Assembly (NCBI RefSeq): GCF_900130055.1
Contig: NZ_FQXU01000015.1
Span: forward strand, 25,170 to 89,169
Direction of reading: 5' to 3'
Source of the DNA: Clostridium intestinale DSM 6191
GTDB taxonomy: Bacteria > Bacillota > Clostridia > Clostridiales > Clostridiaceae
Length of the DNA: 64,000 nt
Positions 1 through 7,499 of this stretch are shown here, piece after piece (positions within the stretch are counted from its first letter, which is position 1; each line of letters starts with the position of its first letter). The notes beneath the pieces were generated by a model. It saw only the letters and a list, made by a program, of their open reading frames with translations, made no database searches and was not told the DNA's origin. The translations under genes and the position numbers were made by a program.

Positions 1-2
1 CT

Positions 3-59
3 AAAAAATCTTTCTACTGGTATAAAAAAGTTATAGAGACAAATGGTGAAGAATTATAA
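3..59 (+). CDS. C-terminal end of a GH1 (6-phospho-)beta-glucosidase, partial
   Basis: Only the last 18 codons and the TAA are in the window; the gene begins to the left of it. The frame starting at base 3 reads KKSFYWYKKVIETNGEEL and then stops. This closely resembles the conserved C-terminal end of glycoside hydrolase family 1 6-phospho-beta-glucosidases (typical ending KSFYWYKKVI..NGE.L), which split PTS-imported phosphorylated beta-glucosides in the cytoplasm. A hairpin terminator follows about 20 bases later. The family call rests on this short tail alone, so substrate cannot be stated. Confidence 0.7.
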   Translation, partial: KKSFYWYKKVIETNGEEL

Positions 60-77
60 AATAACACTTTAATGTAA

Positions 78-118
78 GCTGCAAGAATTATTACACAATG
101 ATTCTTGCAACTTTTTAG
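78..118 (+). terminator. Rho-independent terminator after the GH1 gene
   Basis: Perfect 9-bp inverted repeat (TGCAAGAAT at 80-88, ATTCTTGCA at 101-109) followed by a short T-run at 112-116. Confidence 0.75.
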
Positions 119-147
119 TTTAAATTTAATAATTTTATTAGTATAAT
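119..147 (+). promoter_or_regulatory. Putative sigma-A promoter for aguAB
   Basis: TTTAAA (119-124), 17-bp spacer, TATAAT (142-147). The -10 is consensus and the -35 is weak (4 of 6). It lies just after the preceding terminator and about 100 bases upstream of aguA. Confidence 0.45.
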
Positions 148-196
148 AGATTATAAATCAAAATAGGGAAATACTAATTTATATAAAATTGTATTT

Positions 197-224
197 AAAG
201 AGTAAGATAAGTATCTTATTCTTT
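197..224 (+). promoter_or_regulatory. Hairpin in the aguA leader, possible attenuator
   Basis: Inverted repeat of about 12 bp (arms 197-208 and 213-224, one G-U pair) with a very short loop; its 3' arm runs into a T-rich stretch (222-230). It ends about 11 bases before the GGAGG of aguA, so it could terminate transcription or affect ribosome access. No regulator-binding signature is evident. Confidence 0.35.
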
Positions 225-246
225 TTCTTTGAAATGGAGGACAAAT

Positions 247-1332
247 ATGTTAAATTCAACGCCAAAAAATGATGGATTTTGGATGCCAGGAGAATTTGAA
301 GAACAAGAAAAATGTTATATGCTTTGGCCAGAAAGAGGAGATATATGGCATCATAATGCTGAGAATGCTCAAAGAACCTTTGCAGAGGTAGCAAATGCCA
401 TAGGCAGATTTCAAGAGATAGTTGTTGGGGTATCAAAAGAATATTATGATAAAGCAATAACATTATTGGATAAAAATGTACAGGTAGTAAAGATGTCTCA
501 TGACGACTCATGGGCTAGAGATGTTGGACCAACTTTTGTTAAAAATGATAAGGATGAAGTTAGAGGAGTGGACTGGAAGTTTAATGCATGGGGAGGACTT
601 GCTGGAGGACTTTATTCTTCATGGGATAATGATGATAAGGTTGCTAAGGAAATATTAGAGTTTTCTAGGAAAGAAAGATATAGAACTGAAAACTTTATTT
701 TGGAAGGTGGCTCTATACATGTTGATGGAGAAGGAACTCTTCTTACGACAAAGCAATGTCTACTTAATAAAAATAGAAACCCTGATTTAACCCAAAGACA
801 GATTGAAAATTACTTAATTGAGTATTTGAATGTTGAAAAGATTATATGGCTTGAAGAGGGTTTATTTAATGATGAAACTGATGGTCATATAGATAATATT
901 TGTTGCTTTGCAAGACCAGGAGAGGTTATACTATCATGGACTGATGATGAAAAAAGTCCAAACTATAAAATTTGTAGAGACGCTTATGAAGTGTTAACTA
1001 AGGAGAAAGATGCTAAAGGTAGAAGTTTAGTAGTTCATAAATTAATACTTCCACAGCCTATATATTTTACTAATGAAGAAAAAGAAGGGCTCGTGCATTT
1101 AGAGGGTACTAGAGAAATAGAATTAGATGACCCACTACCAGCTTCCTATGTTAACTTCTTAATATGTAATAAAGCTATTATAATGCCTGTTTTCAATGAT
1201 GAAAAGGATGAATTAGCTATTAAGACTTTAGAAAAAATATTCCCAGAAAGAGAGATAGTGCCTGTCTATTCTAGGGAAATTATATTAGGTGGGGGAAATA
1301 TCCACTGTATAACACAACAACAACCTAAATAA
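247..1332 (+). CDS. aguA: Agmatine deiminase
   Basis: Hydrolyses agmatine to N-carbamoylputrescine and ammonia, the first step of the agmatine route to putrescine, in the cytoplasm. The 361-aa product has the peptidyl-arginine-deiminase-fold landmarks: N-terminal WMPGEFEEQEKCYMLWPER, a central DSWARDVGPTF, the ETDGHIDN acid/histidine motif, and the C-terminal GGGNIHCITQQQP with the catalytic cysteine near residue 354. I chose the ATG at 247 because GGAGG (236-240) sits 6 bases upstream; a TTG in the same frame at 229 would place the Shine-Dalgarno inside the gene. Next comes aguB after 13 bases, so the two are co-transcribed. Length is normal for the family. Confidence 0.95.
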   Translation: MLNSTPKNDGFWMPGEFEEQEKCYMLWPERGDIWHHNAENAQRTFAEVANAIGRFQEIVVGVSKEYYDKAITLLDKNVQVVKMSHDDSWARDVGPTFVKNDKDEVRGVDWKFNAWGGLAGGLYSSWDNDDKVAKEILEFSRKERYRTENFILEGGSIHVDGEGTLLTTKQCLLNKNRNPDLTQRQIENYLIEYLNVEKIIWLEEGLFNDETDGHIDNICCFARPGEVILSWTDDEKSPNYKICRDAYEVLTKEKDAKGRSLVVHKLILPQPIYFTNEEKEGLVHLEGTREIELDDPLPASYVNFLICNKAIIMPVFNDEKDELAIKTLEKIFPEREIVPVYSREIILGGGNIHCITQQQPK

Positions 1333-1345
1333 AGGGAGGATAAAG

Positions 1346-2215
1346 ATGAGAAATGTAACAGTTGGAGCTACTCAGATGAAATGTACAGATGTTGTAGCGG
1401 ATAACATAAGAAATGGAGAAAGATTAGTAAGAGAAGCAGTAAAAAAAGGTGCTAATATTGTACTTTTGCAAGAACTTTTTGAAAATCTATATTTTTGCCA
1501 AAAGCAAGTTGAAGATTATTTTAAGCTTGCCAAAACTCTTGAAGATAGTGATGCTGTAAATCACTTTAAAAATTTAGCTAAAGAGCTTCAAGTAGTATTA
1601 CCTATAAGCTTCTTTGAAAAGAAAAACAACATGTACTATAACTCTTTAGTGGTTATAGATGCAGATGGAGAGATTTTAGGAACTTATAGAAAAACTCATA
1701 TTCCAGATGGACCAGGATATAATGAAAAGTTCTATTTTTCACCAGGGGATACAGGGTTTAAAGTATTTAAAACAAAATATGGTACTATAGGTATAGGTAT
1801 ATGTTGGGATCAATGGTTCCCAGAAACAGCTCGTAGTTTAGCATTAATGGGAGCAGAACTTATATTTTATCCAACAGCCATAGGTTCGGAACCATCAAAA
1901 CCAGAATATGACTCTAGGGATCATTGGCAAAGAGTTATGCAAGGTCATTCTGCTGCTAATATAGTTCCGGTTATAGCTTCAAATAGAATTGGAACTGAAC
2001 ATATACAAGATTCACAAATAACTTTTTACGGTTCATCTTTTATAACAAATGAATTTGGGGAAAAAGTTGTGGAAGCTAATAGAGAAGAGGAGACAGTTTT
2101 AACTGCAACTTTTGACTTGGATAAAATAGCTGAAGAAAGAAGCTTCTGGGGAATATTTAGAGATAGAAGACCATCTTTGTATGGTACAATATCAACTAAG
2201 GACGGAAGTTTATAA
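1346..2215 (+). CDS. aguB: N-carbamoylputrescine amidase
   Basis: Carbon-nitrogen hydrolase of the nitrilase superfamily that converts N-carbamoylputrescine to putrescine, CO2 and ammonia, directly following the aguA step. The Glu-Lys-Cys triad is visible: E43 in LLQELFENLYF, K116 in YRKTHIP and C153 in GIGICWDQWFPE. The 289-aa length and the DGPGYNEKFYF segment are typical of AguB. GGGAGG at 1334-1339 gives a good ribosome site for the ATG at 1346. It closes a two-gene operon, since a hairpin follows. Upstream agmatine production (arginine decarboxylase) is not encoded in the window, so agmatine may be made elsewhere in the genome or taken up. Confidence 0.95.
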   Translation: MRNVTVGATQMKCTDVVADNIRNGERLVREAVKKGANIVLLQELFENLYFCQKQVEDYFKLAKTLEDSDAVNHFKNLAKELQVVLPISFFEKKNNMYYNSLVVIDADGEILGTYRKTHIPDGPGYNEKFYFSPGDTGFKVFKTKYGTIGIGICWDQWFPETARSLALMGAELIFYPTAIGSEPSKPEYDSRDHWQRVMQGHSAANIVPVIASNRIGTEHIQDSQITFYGSSFITNEFGEKVVEANREEETVLTATFDLDKIAEERSFWGIFRDRRPSLYGTISTKDGSL

Positions 2216-2230
2216 TATTTAGATAAATTA

Positions 2231-2270
2231 TAGTGTATGGATACTAATATCTATACACTATATTCTTTTA
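2231..2270 (+). terminator. Probable terminator after aguB
   Basis: Inverted repeat of about 11 bp (2231-2241 with 2250-2260, one G-U pair) followed by TATTCTTTT. The T-run is interrupted, so strength is uncertain. Confidence 0.5.
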
Positions 2271-2396
2271 AGAAGACTCTTTATTTTCATTTTGTTTTAG
2301 TTAACAAATGACATAAGAGTCATAGTAGTAGATAAAAGCATTTAAAAATTCGTTTAATATTACAAAATAACAAAATATAATTGGTTTGCTGTACCA

Positions 2397-2424
2397 TTGT
2401 GAATTTATATGAAACCTATAAAAT
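2397..2424 (+). promoter_or_regulatory. Possible promoter of the aldolase gene
   Basis: TTGTGA (2397-2402), 16-bp spacer, TAAAAT (2419-2424). It would give a very short leader before the AAGAGGTG ribosome site at 2432. Elsewhere in the 2216-2446 interval I see no gene. Confidence 0.3.
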
Positions 2425-2446
2425 AATAAATAAGAGGTGAATTATA

Positions 2447-3085
2447 ATGAAAAAAATGGATATTCTAAATCAAATGTATGAATCAGTTGCACTAGCTATT
2501 GTTAGAGCTGAGACTATTGAAAGAGCTTGTGAGATAGCTGATGGATGTATAAAAGGCGGAGTTCCAGTTATGGAAATGAGCTTTACATTAAATAATGCTG
2601 GAGATATTATTGAAGGTTTAGTTAAAAAGTATGGTGATGATTTGTGTGTAGGAGCAGGAACAGTTTTAGATCCTGAAACAGCTAGACATGCTATATTAAA
2701 AGGAGCCAAGTTTATTATTGCACCAAATTACTGCCCAGAAACAGCAAAGGTATGCAATAGATATCAGATTCCATATGCACCTGGATGTACTTCTCTTACT
2801 GAGGCTATTGATGCATTAAGTATGGGGGCATCTTTTGTAAAGGCATTTCCAATCGCAGACTTCTATGGATCAAAGTTAGTTAAAGTATTTAAAACACCTA
2901 TTCCTAATATGCCTATTCTAGCTAGTGGAGGAATTACTTTAGAAAATCTCCATGTATGGTTAGAAAATGGCGTTGATCTTTGTGGGTTTGGTGGATTATT
3001 AACACAAGGGACATCAGAGCAGATCGCAGAAAATGCGTCTAAAATTAAATCTATAATTACAGAATATCGTAATAAGAATAATTAA
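2447..3085 (+). CDS. eda: KDPG/KHG-type aldolase (2-dehydro-3-deoxy-phosphogluconate aldolase)
   Basis: Class I aldolase that cleaves 2-keto-3-deoxy-6-phosphogluconate (or a related keto-deoxy acid) to pyruvate and an aldehyde such as glyceraldehyde 3-phosphate. The 212-aa protein carries the family signatures: VMEMSFTLNNAG with the general base E43, GAGTVLD, FIIAPNYCPE, YAPGCTSLTEA, the Schiff-base lysine K132 in SFVKAFPIADFYG, and ASGGITLENL. The ribosome site is AAGAGGTG. It stands first in a locus for uptake and breakdown of a sugar or sugar acid, but a strong terminator separates it from the PTS genes, so it may be expressed partly on its own. The exact substrate stereochemistry cannot be read from sequence. 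Confidence 0.85.
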   Translation: MKKMDILNQMYESVALAIVRAETIERACEIADGCIKGGVPVMEMSFTLNNAGDIIEGLVKKYGDDLCVGAGTVLDPETARHAILKGAKFIIAPNYCPETAKVCNRYQIPYAPGCTSLTEAIDALSMGASFVKAFPIADFYGSKLVKVFKTPIPNMPILASGGITLENLHVWLENGVDLCGFGGLLTQGTSEQIAENASKIKSIITEYRNKNN

Positions 3086-3098
3086 TAAATGAGTCTTG

Positions 3099-3136
3099 AA
3101 AATTCCTTCTAACTGTTATGTTAGGGGGAATTTTTA
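3099..3136 (+). terminator. Terminator between the aldolase and the PTS genes
   Basis: 15-bp stem (3099-3113 with 3120-3134, two G-U pairs), 6-base loop, and T-rich end of the 3' arm. Confidence 0.8.
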
Positions 3137-3248
3137 GTTTATATAGTTATTCTTTAAACTAGTCTTTTAGAACAAAGATATAGATTTTAACTTTGGTACT
3201 TTGAATGAAAATGAGCTCTCCTTTTTGTGGTTGTCGAACATTTATTTA

Positions 3249-3264
3249 TAGAAAACGATTGTAT
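3249..3264 (+). promoter_or_regulatory. Possible catabolite-response (cre) element before the PTS operon
   Basis: TAGAAAACGATTGTAT matches the CcpA-site pattern WTGNAANCGNWNNCWW with two mismatches. It lies next to a TATAAT at 3265-3270, about 30 bases before the first PTS gene, a position consistent with CcpA control. Match is imperfect. Confidence 0.35.
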
Positions 3265-3297
3265 TATAATAAACTCATACAAGAAAGGAGGGCTATT

Positions 3298-3780
3298 ATG
3301 AGTATAGCTTTAACAAGAATAGACTTTAGATTAATTCATGGACAGGTAATCACTAGGTGGTTAACTCAGTGTCAAATCAATGAAATCGTTACTATAGATA
3401 CGGCATTAAGCCATGACGATTTTATGCAAGATGTGTTTAAGATGGCTGCACCAAAAGGAGTAAAGATTAGAATTTTATCAGTTGAGGATGCAGTAAAAGC
3501 TCAACAAAATAGTGAGTTTGAAAAAAATAGAGTAATGGTTTTATTTAAAAGTGTACAAGAATTAGATAATGCTATAAGAGCAGGTTTAGATCTAAAGGAA
3601 GTGCAAATAGGAGGACTAGGAGGAGGAGCTGGTAGAAAAGCTGTCCATAATGCAGTTACATTAGACCAAAAAGATGCTAATACATTATTAGACCTTGAAA
3701 AAATGGGAATCAATATTTATTTTCAGACTACTCCTGATTACCCATCGGAGGCATTACAAAAGGTTATTACAAGACTTTAA
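3298..3780 (+). CDS. PTS mannose/fructose/sorbose-family IIB component
   Basis: Phosphocarrier subunit that takes phosphate from IIA and passes it to the incoming sugar at the IIC/IID membrane complex. The 160-aa protein opens with RIDFRLIHGQVITRW, in which H14 is the phosphorylation site, and has the GGLGGGAGRKAVHNAV loop typical of this family. The ATG at 3298 is chosen because an AAAGGAGG sits 7-14 bases upstream; longer readings of the frame (from 3205) begin upstream of the promoter-like region and have no homologous sequence. It is first in an IIB-IIC-IID run, with the IIA encoded later at 7046. Confidence 0.92.
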   Translation: MSIALTRIDFRLIHGQVITRWLTQCQINEIVTIDTALSHDDFMQDVFKMAAPKGVKIRILSVEDAVKAQQNSEFEKNRVMVLFKSVQELDNAIRAGLDLKEVQIGGLGGGAGRKAVHNAVTLDQKDANTLLDLEKMGINIYFQTTPDYPSEALQKVITRL

Positions 3781-3803
3781 TTAAAAAAGAGGGGGAAAAA
3801 TAA

Positions 3804-4550
3804 ATGATTATTAAAGCTGCATTAGTAGGTTTGCTTTATTGGATTTCAATGGGAAGAGCTCAATACTTCTTCTCATATGCATTCCGTAAACCAATTATTT
3901 TAGGTGTTTTCATAGGATTAGTTTTTGGAGATGTTCAAACAGGACTCATATATGGTGCTACAATTCAATTAATGTACATGGGGGGTATAGAAGCAGGAGG
4001 AAATATTCCAAATGACTTAGGACTAGCTTCTTGTATTGCAATTCCAGCCGCAATTATTAATAACTTAGATCCAGCTGCAGCAATAGCAATTGCTGTTCCA
4101 TTTGGAGTTTTAGGTGTTTTAATTAACAACCTTCGTCGTACAATTAATTCTTTTTATAATACTAAGGCCGATGCATTTGTAGAAGCAGGGGAGTATGACA
4201 AACTATCTACTTTCTCATTTTTATTACCATGGTTAACAAATGGAGTTCTTTATTTTACACCAGTGTTTATTGCTACTCTTTATGGCCCAAGCGTAATACA
4301 AGCATTTATTCAAGCAATACCAACTTGGTTTATGAACGGACTTGCAAATGCTGGAGCAATGTTACCAGCACTAGGATTTGCTTTGACATTAGTAGTTATG
4401 GGTAAGAAGCAATACATACCATTTTTCGTATTAGGTTTCTTCATACATGCTATTTCAGGATTTTCTATGCTAACAGGGGCAATTATTGCTTTATGTATAG
4501 CACTAATAGTTTCTTTATTTAAACAAAATGAGGAAGGAGAATTAATATGA
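3804..4550 (+). CDS. PTS mannose/fructose/sorbose-family IIC component
   Basis: Integral membrane subunit forming, with IID, the sugar channel of a mannose-family PTS. The 248-aa protein is almost wholly hydrophobic with the family features QTGLIYGATIQLMYMGG and GNIPNDLGLASCIAIPAA near the substrate-binding region. It follows IIB by 23 bases with a GAGGGGG ribosome site and overlaps the start of IID by four bases (ATGA), which implies translational coupling. Substrate is not predictable from IIC alone; neighbouring enzymes suggest a sugar acid or amino-sugar derivative. Confidence 0.92.
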   Translation: MIIKAALVGLLYWISMGRAQYFFSYAFRKPIILGVFIGLVFGDVQTGLIYGATIQLMYMGGIEAGGNIPNDLGLASCIAIPAAIINNLDPAAAIAIAVPFGVLGVLINNLRRTINSFYNTKADAFVEAGEYDKLSTFSFLLPWLTNGVLYFTPVFIATLYGPSVIQAFIQAIPTWFMNGLANAGAMLPALGFALTLVVMGKKQYIPFFVLGFFIHAISGFSMLTGAIIALCIALIVSLFKQNEEGELI

Positions 4551-5395
4551 GTCAAGCAGTTGAGAATACAGTAGAACAAAAAACAATAGTTACCAAAATG
4601 GATTTATTCAAAGCTTGGTGGAAGTGGAATTTAGCAGTTGAAGTTCCTGTAAGTTTTGATAGAATGCAAGCATTAGCTTTTGGGTATTCATTAAATAAGA
4701 TACTAAGAAAAGTTTATAAAGATGATCCAGAGGAACTTAAGGAAGCTATGAAACGTCATACATCAATGTTTAATACTAACTGTGACTGGGGAAGCCTTAT
4801 TCATGGAATAGTTATTTCTCTTGAAGAGCAAAGAGCTTTAGGCAATGAAAATATTACTCCGGATATGATTCAATCATTAAAGATAGGTCTTATGGGGCCA
4901 TTAGCAGGAATTGGGGATAGTGTTGACCAAGGAATAGTTGCTACGATTCCACTTGCTATATTTGTTCCTATGGCACTTAATGGCTCGGTTGTTGCAGCAT
5001 TTATACCAGCACTTATTTATTTAGCATGGTCATATGGATATTCATGGTTTCTAATAAATAAAGGCTATAAGTTAGGAAAGAATGCAGTTCTTGAAATTCT
5101 ACATTCAGGGAAGATAAAAAAAGTTATTGATATTGCTAGTATAGTTGGCTTATTTATGATTGGGTGTTTGTCTTCATCATATGTTTCATTTAAAACAATT
5201 TGGACATTTACAAGCAGTTCAGCGGCAGAAGTATCTTTACAAAGTATTTTAGATGGTATGGTTCCAAAGTTATTACCGTTTACTTTAGTTCTAGGAATGT
5301 ATTTCTATATTACTAAAAGAGGACCAAGATACTTACGTATAATTGTTTTTACTATGATAATGGCTTTAATTTTAACATTCTTTGGAATTATATAG
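4547..5395 (+). CDS. PTS mannose/fructose/sorbose-family IID component
   Basis: Second membrane subunit of the transporter complex, found only in the mannose PTS family. The 282-aa protein has a long cytoplasmic N-terminal helical part with MQALAFGYSLN and HTSMFNTNCDWGSLIHGI, then GLMGPLAGIGDSVDQGIVAT and C-terminal membrane helices, all characteristic of IID. It begins inside the last codon of IIC. A very strong hairpin lies right after it, separating transport genes from the catabolic genes that follow. Confidence 0.92.
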   Translation: MSQAVENTVEQKTIVTKMDLFKAWWKWNLAVEVPVSFDRMQALAFGYSLNKILRKVYKDDPEELKEAMKRHTSMFNTNCDWGSLIHGIVISLEEQRALGNENITPDMIQSLKIGLMGPLAGIGDSVDQGIVATIPLAIFVPMALNGSVVAAFIPALIYLAWSYGYSWFLINKGYKLGKNAVLEILHSGKIKKVIDIASIVGLFMIGCLSSSYVSFKTIWTFTSSSAAEVSLQSILDGMVPKLLPFTLVLGMYFYITKRGPRYLRIIVFTMIMALILTFFGII

Positions 5396-5403
5396 TTTTA
5401 GAT

Positions 5404-5445
5404 ACATAAAGCAAATTCATGACTATATATGAATTTGCTTTATGT
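5404..5445 (+). other. Strong intra-operon hairpin without T-run
   Basis: Perfect 17-bp inverted repeat (5404-5420 with 5429-5445), 8-base loop. It is followed by TTAAG, not a run of T, so it is more likely an RNA-stabilising or partial-termination element than a full terminator. Confidence 0.6.
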
Positions 5446-5490
5446 TTAAGTATGCATATATGACGTTAAGTTAGAAAGGTAGTGGAAGGT

Positions 5491-6420
5491 ATGAAAGTTT
5501 TAATTACTCCTAGAGGGTTTGCCAATTATGGATTAGATAAGGTTAGGTATATGGAATCTAAGGGGTTAGAGGTTCATTATAATAATACTGGAAAGGCATA
5601 CACAAAAGAAGAATTTTATAATTTAGCTTCCGATGCAGATGCAATTATTGTTGGGGTAGACATAATTGATAAAGAATTAATTGATAAGTGTCCCAATTTA
5701 AAGGTTGTATGTAAATTTGGAGTTGGAACAGATAACATAGATGTAGATTATGCAAAAGAAAAAGGTATTTTCGTTGGAAGAACAGTTGGATCTAATTCTA
5801 AAGCAGTAGCAGAACATGTAATAGCATTAATGTTTGCAGATGCTAAAAACCTCTATAATACAGCTAAAGAAGTTAAAGATCATAAATGGAACAAACCTAC
5901 AGGACAAGAAATCAGCGGTAAGACATTAGGTATTATTGGATTTGGAATGATCGGAAAGCACATTGCAAACTTTGCAAATGGGTTAGGTATGAAAGTATAT
6001 GCCTATGATGCTTTTGAAATTACAGATGAAACTGCAAAAGAGTTTAATGTAGAAAAGAAATCTTTTGAAGAAATTATTGCTGAAAGTGACTATGTATCTT
6101 TACATGTACCTCTTTTAGAATCTACTAAGAATATGCTTTCTATAGAGGAGTTTAAGAAAATGAAGAGTAATGCTTGTTTAATTAATGCAGCAAGGGGCGG
6201 AATTGTTGATGAAGAGGCTTTATATGAAGCTTTAATTAACAAGGAAATTCGTTCAGCTTACTTTGATGTATATAGTACTGAGCCGCCTACAGAAGATGAT
6301 AAATTACTTGCTTTAGATAACTTTGTCTTAACACCTCATACAGCGGCAAGAACAATAGAATCAGAAAAAAGAACTTGTGAAATGTCGACTGAAATTATAC
6401 TACAAAATTTATTAGGTTAG
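5491..6420 (+). CDS. D-isomer-specific 2-hydroxyacid dehydrogenase (phosphoglycerate-dehydrogenase-like)
   Basis: NAD-dependent oxidoreductase of the D-2-hydroxyacid dehydrogenase family, acting on a 2-hydroxy/2-keto acid. The 309-aa protein shows KFGVGTDNIDVDYA, the Rossmann motif GIIGFGMIGKHIA, the substrate arginine in INAARGGIVDEEAL, and the catalytic histidine in LTPHTAA. There is no C-terminal ACT domain, so it is a short form and not a regulated serine-pathway SerA. Start: ATG at 5491, with AAAGG at 5475-5479; a GTG at 5482 is possible and would add three residues. Placed with a PTS, a SIS isomerase and two keto-acid aldolases, it probably oxidises or reduces an intermediate of the imported substrate. 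Confidence 0.85.
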   Translation: MKVLITPRGFANYGLDKVRYMESKGLEVHYNNTGKAYTKEEFYNLASDADAIIVGVDIIDKELIDKCPNLKVVCKFGVGTDNIDVDYAKEKGIFVGRTVGSNSKAVAEHVIALMFADAKNLYNTAKEVKDHKWNKPTGQEISGKTLGIIGFGMIGKHIANFANGLGMKVYAYDAFEITDETAKEFNVEKKSFEEIIAESDYVSLHVPLLESTKNMLSIEEFKKMKSNACLINAARGGIVDEEALYEALINKEIRSAYFDVYSTEPPTEDDKLLALDNFVLTPHTAARTIESEKRTCEMSTEIILQNLLG

Positions 6421-6431
6421 TTGGTGAGAGA

Positions 6432-7037
6432 ATGTATATTGAAATACAAGAGTTTTTAACTAATATTAAAAAAGAGTTTGGTGAGAACCTAGATAACATT
6501 GATATAGAAAGTGTAAAAAAAGCTGCTGAAATAATATTAGAAAGTGAGAAAGTTGGAGGGCGTGTTCATGTTACAGGAATAGGCAAACCATCATATGTAG
6601 CTGGATATATTGCTTCTTTACTATCTAGTACAGGGACAAGTGCTTACGAATTACATGGTACAGAAGCTGTTCATGGTTCAAGTGGTCAGGTTAAGGCTGG
6701 AGATGTTGTTATTGCTATATCTAATAGTGGAGAAACTGTGGAGCTAAAGTCAACTATAGAGACTCTAGCTATGAATGGAGCTCGCATTATTGGTTGTACA
6801 GGAAACGGTGCATCATGGCTAGCTAAACATTCAGAAGTATGTTTAGTAGCTCATGTAAATATAGAAGGTGATAGCTTAAACAAACCACCACGTGCATCTA
6901 TTTTATCGGAGCTATTGATTCTTCAGTGTTTAAGCATAGTATTACAAAAAGAAAAAAAGTTAGATTTGGATAAGTACCTAAAGTGGCATCCAGGTGGAAG
7001 TCTTGGTAAAAGTATAAGAGAAATGGAAAGAGAGTAG
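6432..7037 (+). CDS. SIS-domain phosphosugar isomerase (KpsF/GutQ-like, no CBS domains)
   Basis: Single SIS-domain protein of 201 aa. HVTGIGKPSYVAGYIASLLS, the serine-rich VVIAISNSGETVELKS, and the C-terminal KWHPGGSLGK are hallmarks of the arabinose-5-phosphate isomerase/KdsD group, but the paired CBS domains of full-length KdsD are absent. It therefore most likely interconverts an aldose and a ketose phosphate derived from the PTS product, not Kdo precursors. It starts 11 bases after the dehydrogenase gene and ends 8 bases before the IIA gene, well within one operon. The precise sugar is unknown. Confidence 0.85.
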   Translation: MYIEIQEFLTNIKKEFGENLDNIDIESVKKAAEIILESEKVGGRVHVTGIGKPSYVAGYIASLLSSTGTSAYELHGTEAVHGSSGQVKAGDVVIAISNSGETVELKSTIETLAMNGARIIGCTGNGASWLAKHSEVCLVAHVNIEGDSLNKPPRASILSELLILQCLSIVLQKEKKLDLDKYLKWHPGGSLGKSIREMERE

Positions 7038-7045
7038 GAGTTTTT

Positions 7046-7450
7046 ATGGCAAAGTTAAATATTATAATTGGAACCCATGGAAGATTTGGTGAAGAAATCA
7101 TTAAATCAGCAGAAATGATAGTTGGTAAAATGGAGAATGTTAGAGCCGTGTCACTATTACCAGAAATGTCTTTTGAAGAATTTATGCAGCAAGTTAAGGA
7201 GATATTAGCTGAATTAGAAGGAGAGACAATAGCTTTAGTAGATTTATATGGAGGAACACCATGTAATGTGCTTACTGCTTTAACAAGGTCATATAATCAT
7301 AATGTTATAACAGGTTTAAACTTACCTATGTTAATAGATCTCTATATTAATACATCAAATGCTGAAGAGATAGACGTGAAACAAGCAGTTGAGAATTGTA
7401 TAAATAACTTAAGAGAAAGTGGAGTTCATACTAATAGTATGCTTGATTAG
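7046..7450 (+). CDS. PTS mannose-family IIA component
   Basis: Soluble phosphocarrier that accepts phosphate from HPr and gives it to IIB. The 134-aa protein begins IIIGTHGRFGEEIIKSAEMI, with H11 the phosphorylated histidine, and has the VDLYGGTPCNVLTAL motif of the EIIA-Man fold. It is encoded as a separate polypeptide, unlike the IIAB fusion of ManX. The position, four genes downstream of IIB/IIC/IID and between catabolic enzymes, still completes a full set of PTS subunits for this locus. Confidence 0.9.
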   Translation: MAKLNIIIGTHGRFGEEIIKSAEMIVGKMENVRAVSLLPEMSFEEFMQQVKEILAELEGETIALVDLYGGTPCNVLTALTRSYNHNVITGLNLPMLIDLYINTSNAEEIDVKQAVENCINNLRESGVHTNSMLD

Positions 7451-7499
7451 TTTCTACATTTCATAGAGTAAAATATGTTTAAAATTTAGGAGGAAAGTT

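Noticed and set aside
3205..3297. N-terminal extension of the first PTS IIB gene by 31 codons
   Set aside because: It crosses the promoter/cre-like region and lacks a ribosome site; IIB proteins start at the MSIALTRIDFR segment, which has a proper AAAGGAGG before it.
3140..3297. Sigma-54 promoter for the mannose-family PTS genes
   Set aside because: No GG-N10-GC element is present and the local regulator is CdaR/PucR-like, not a LevR-type activator.
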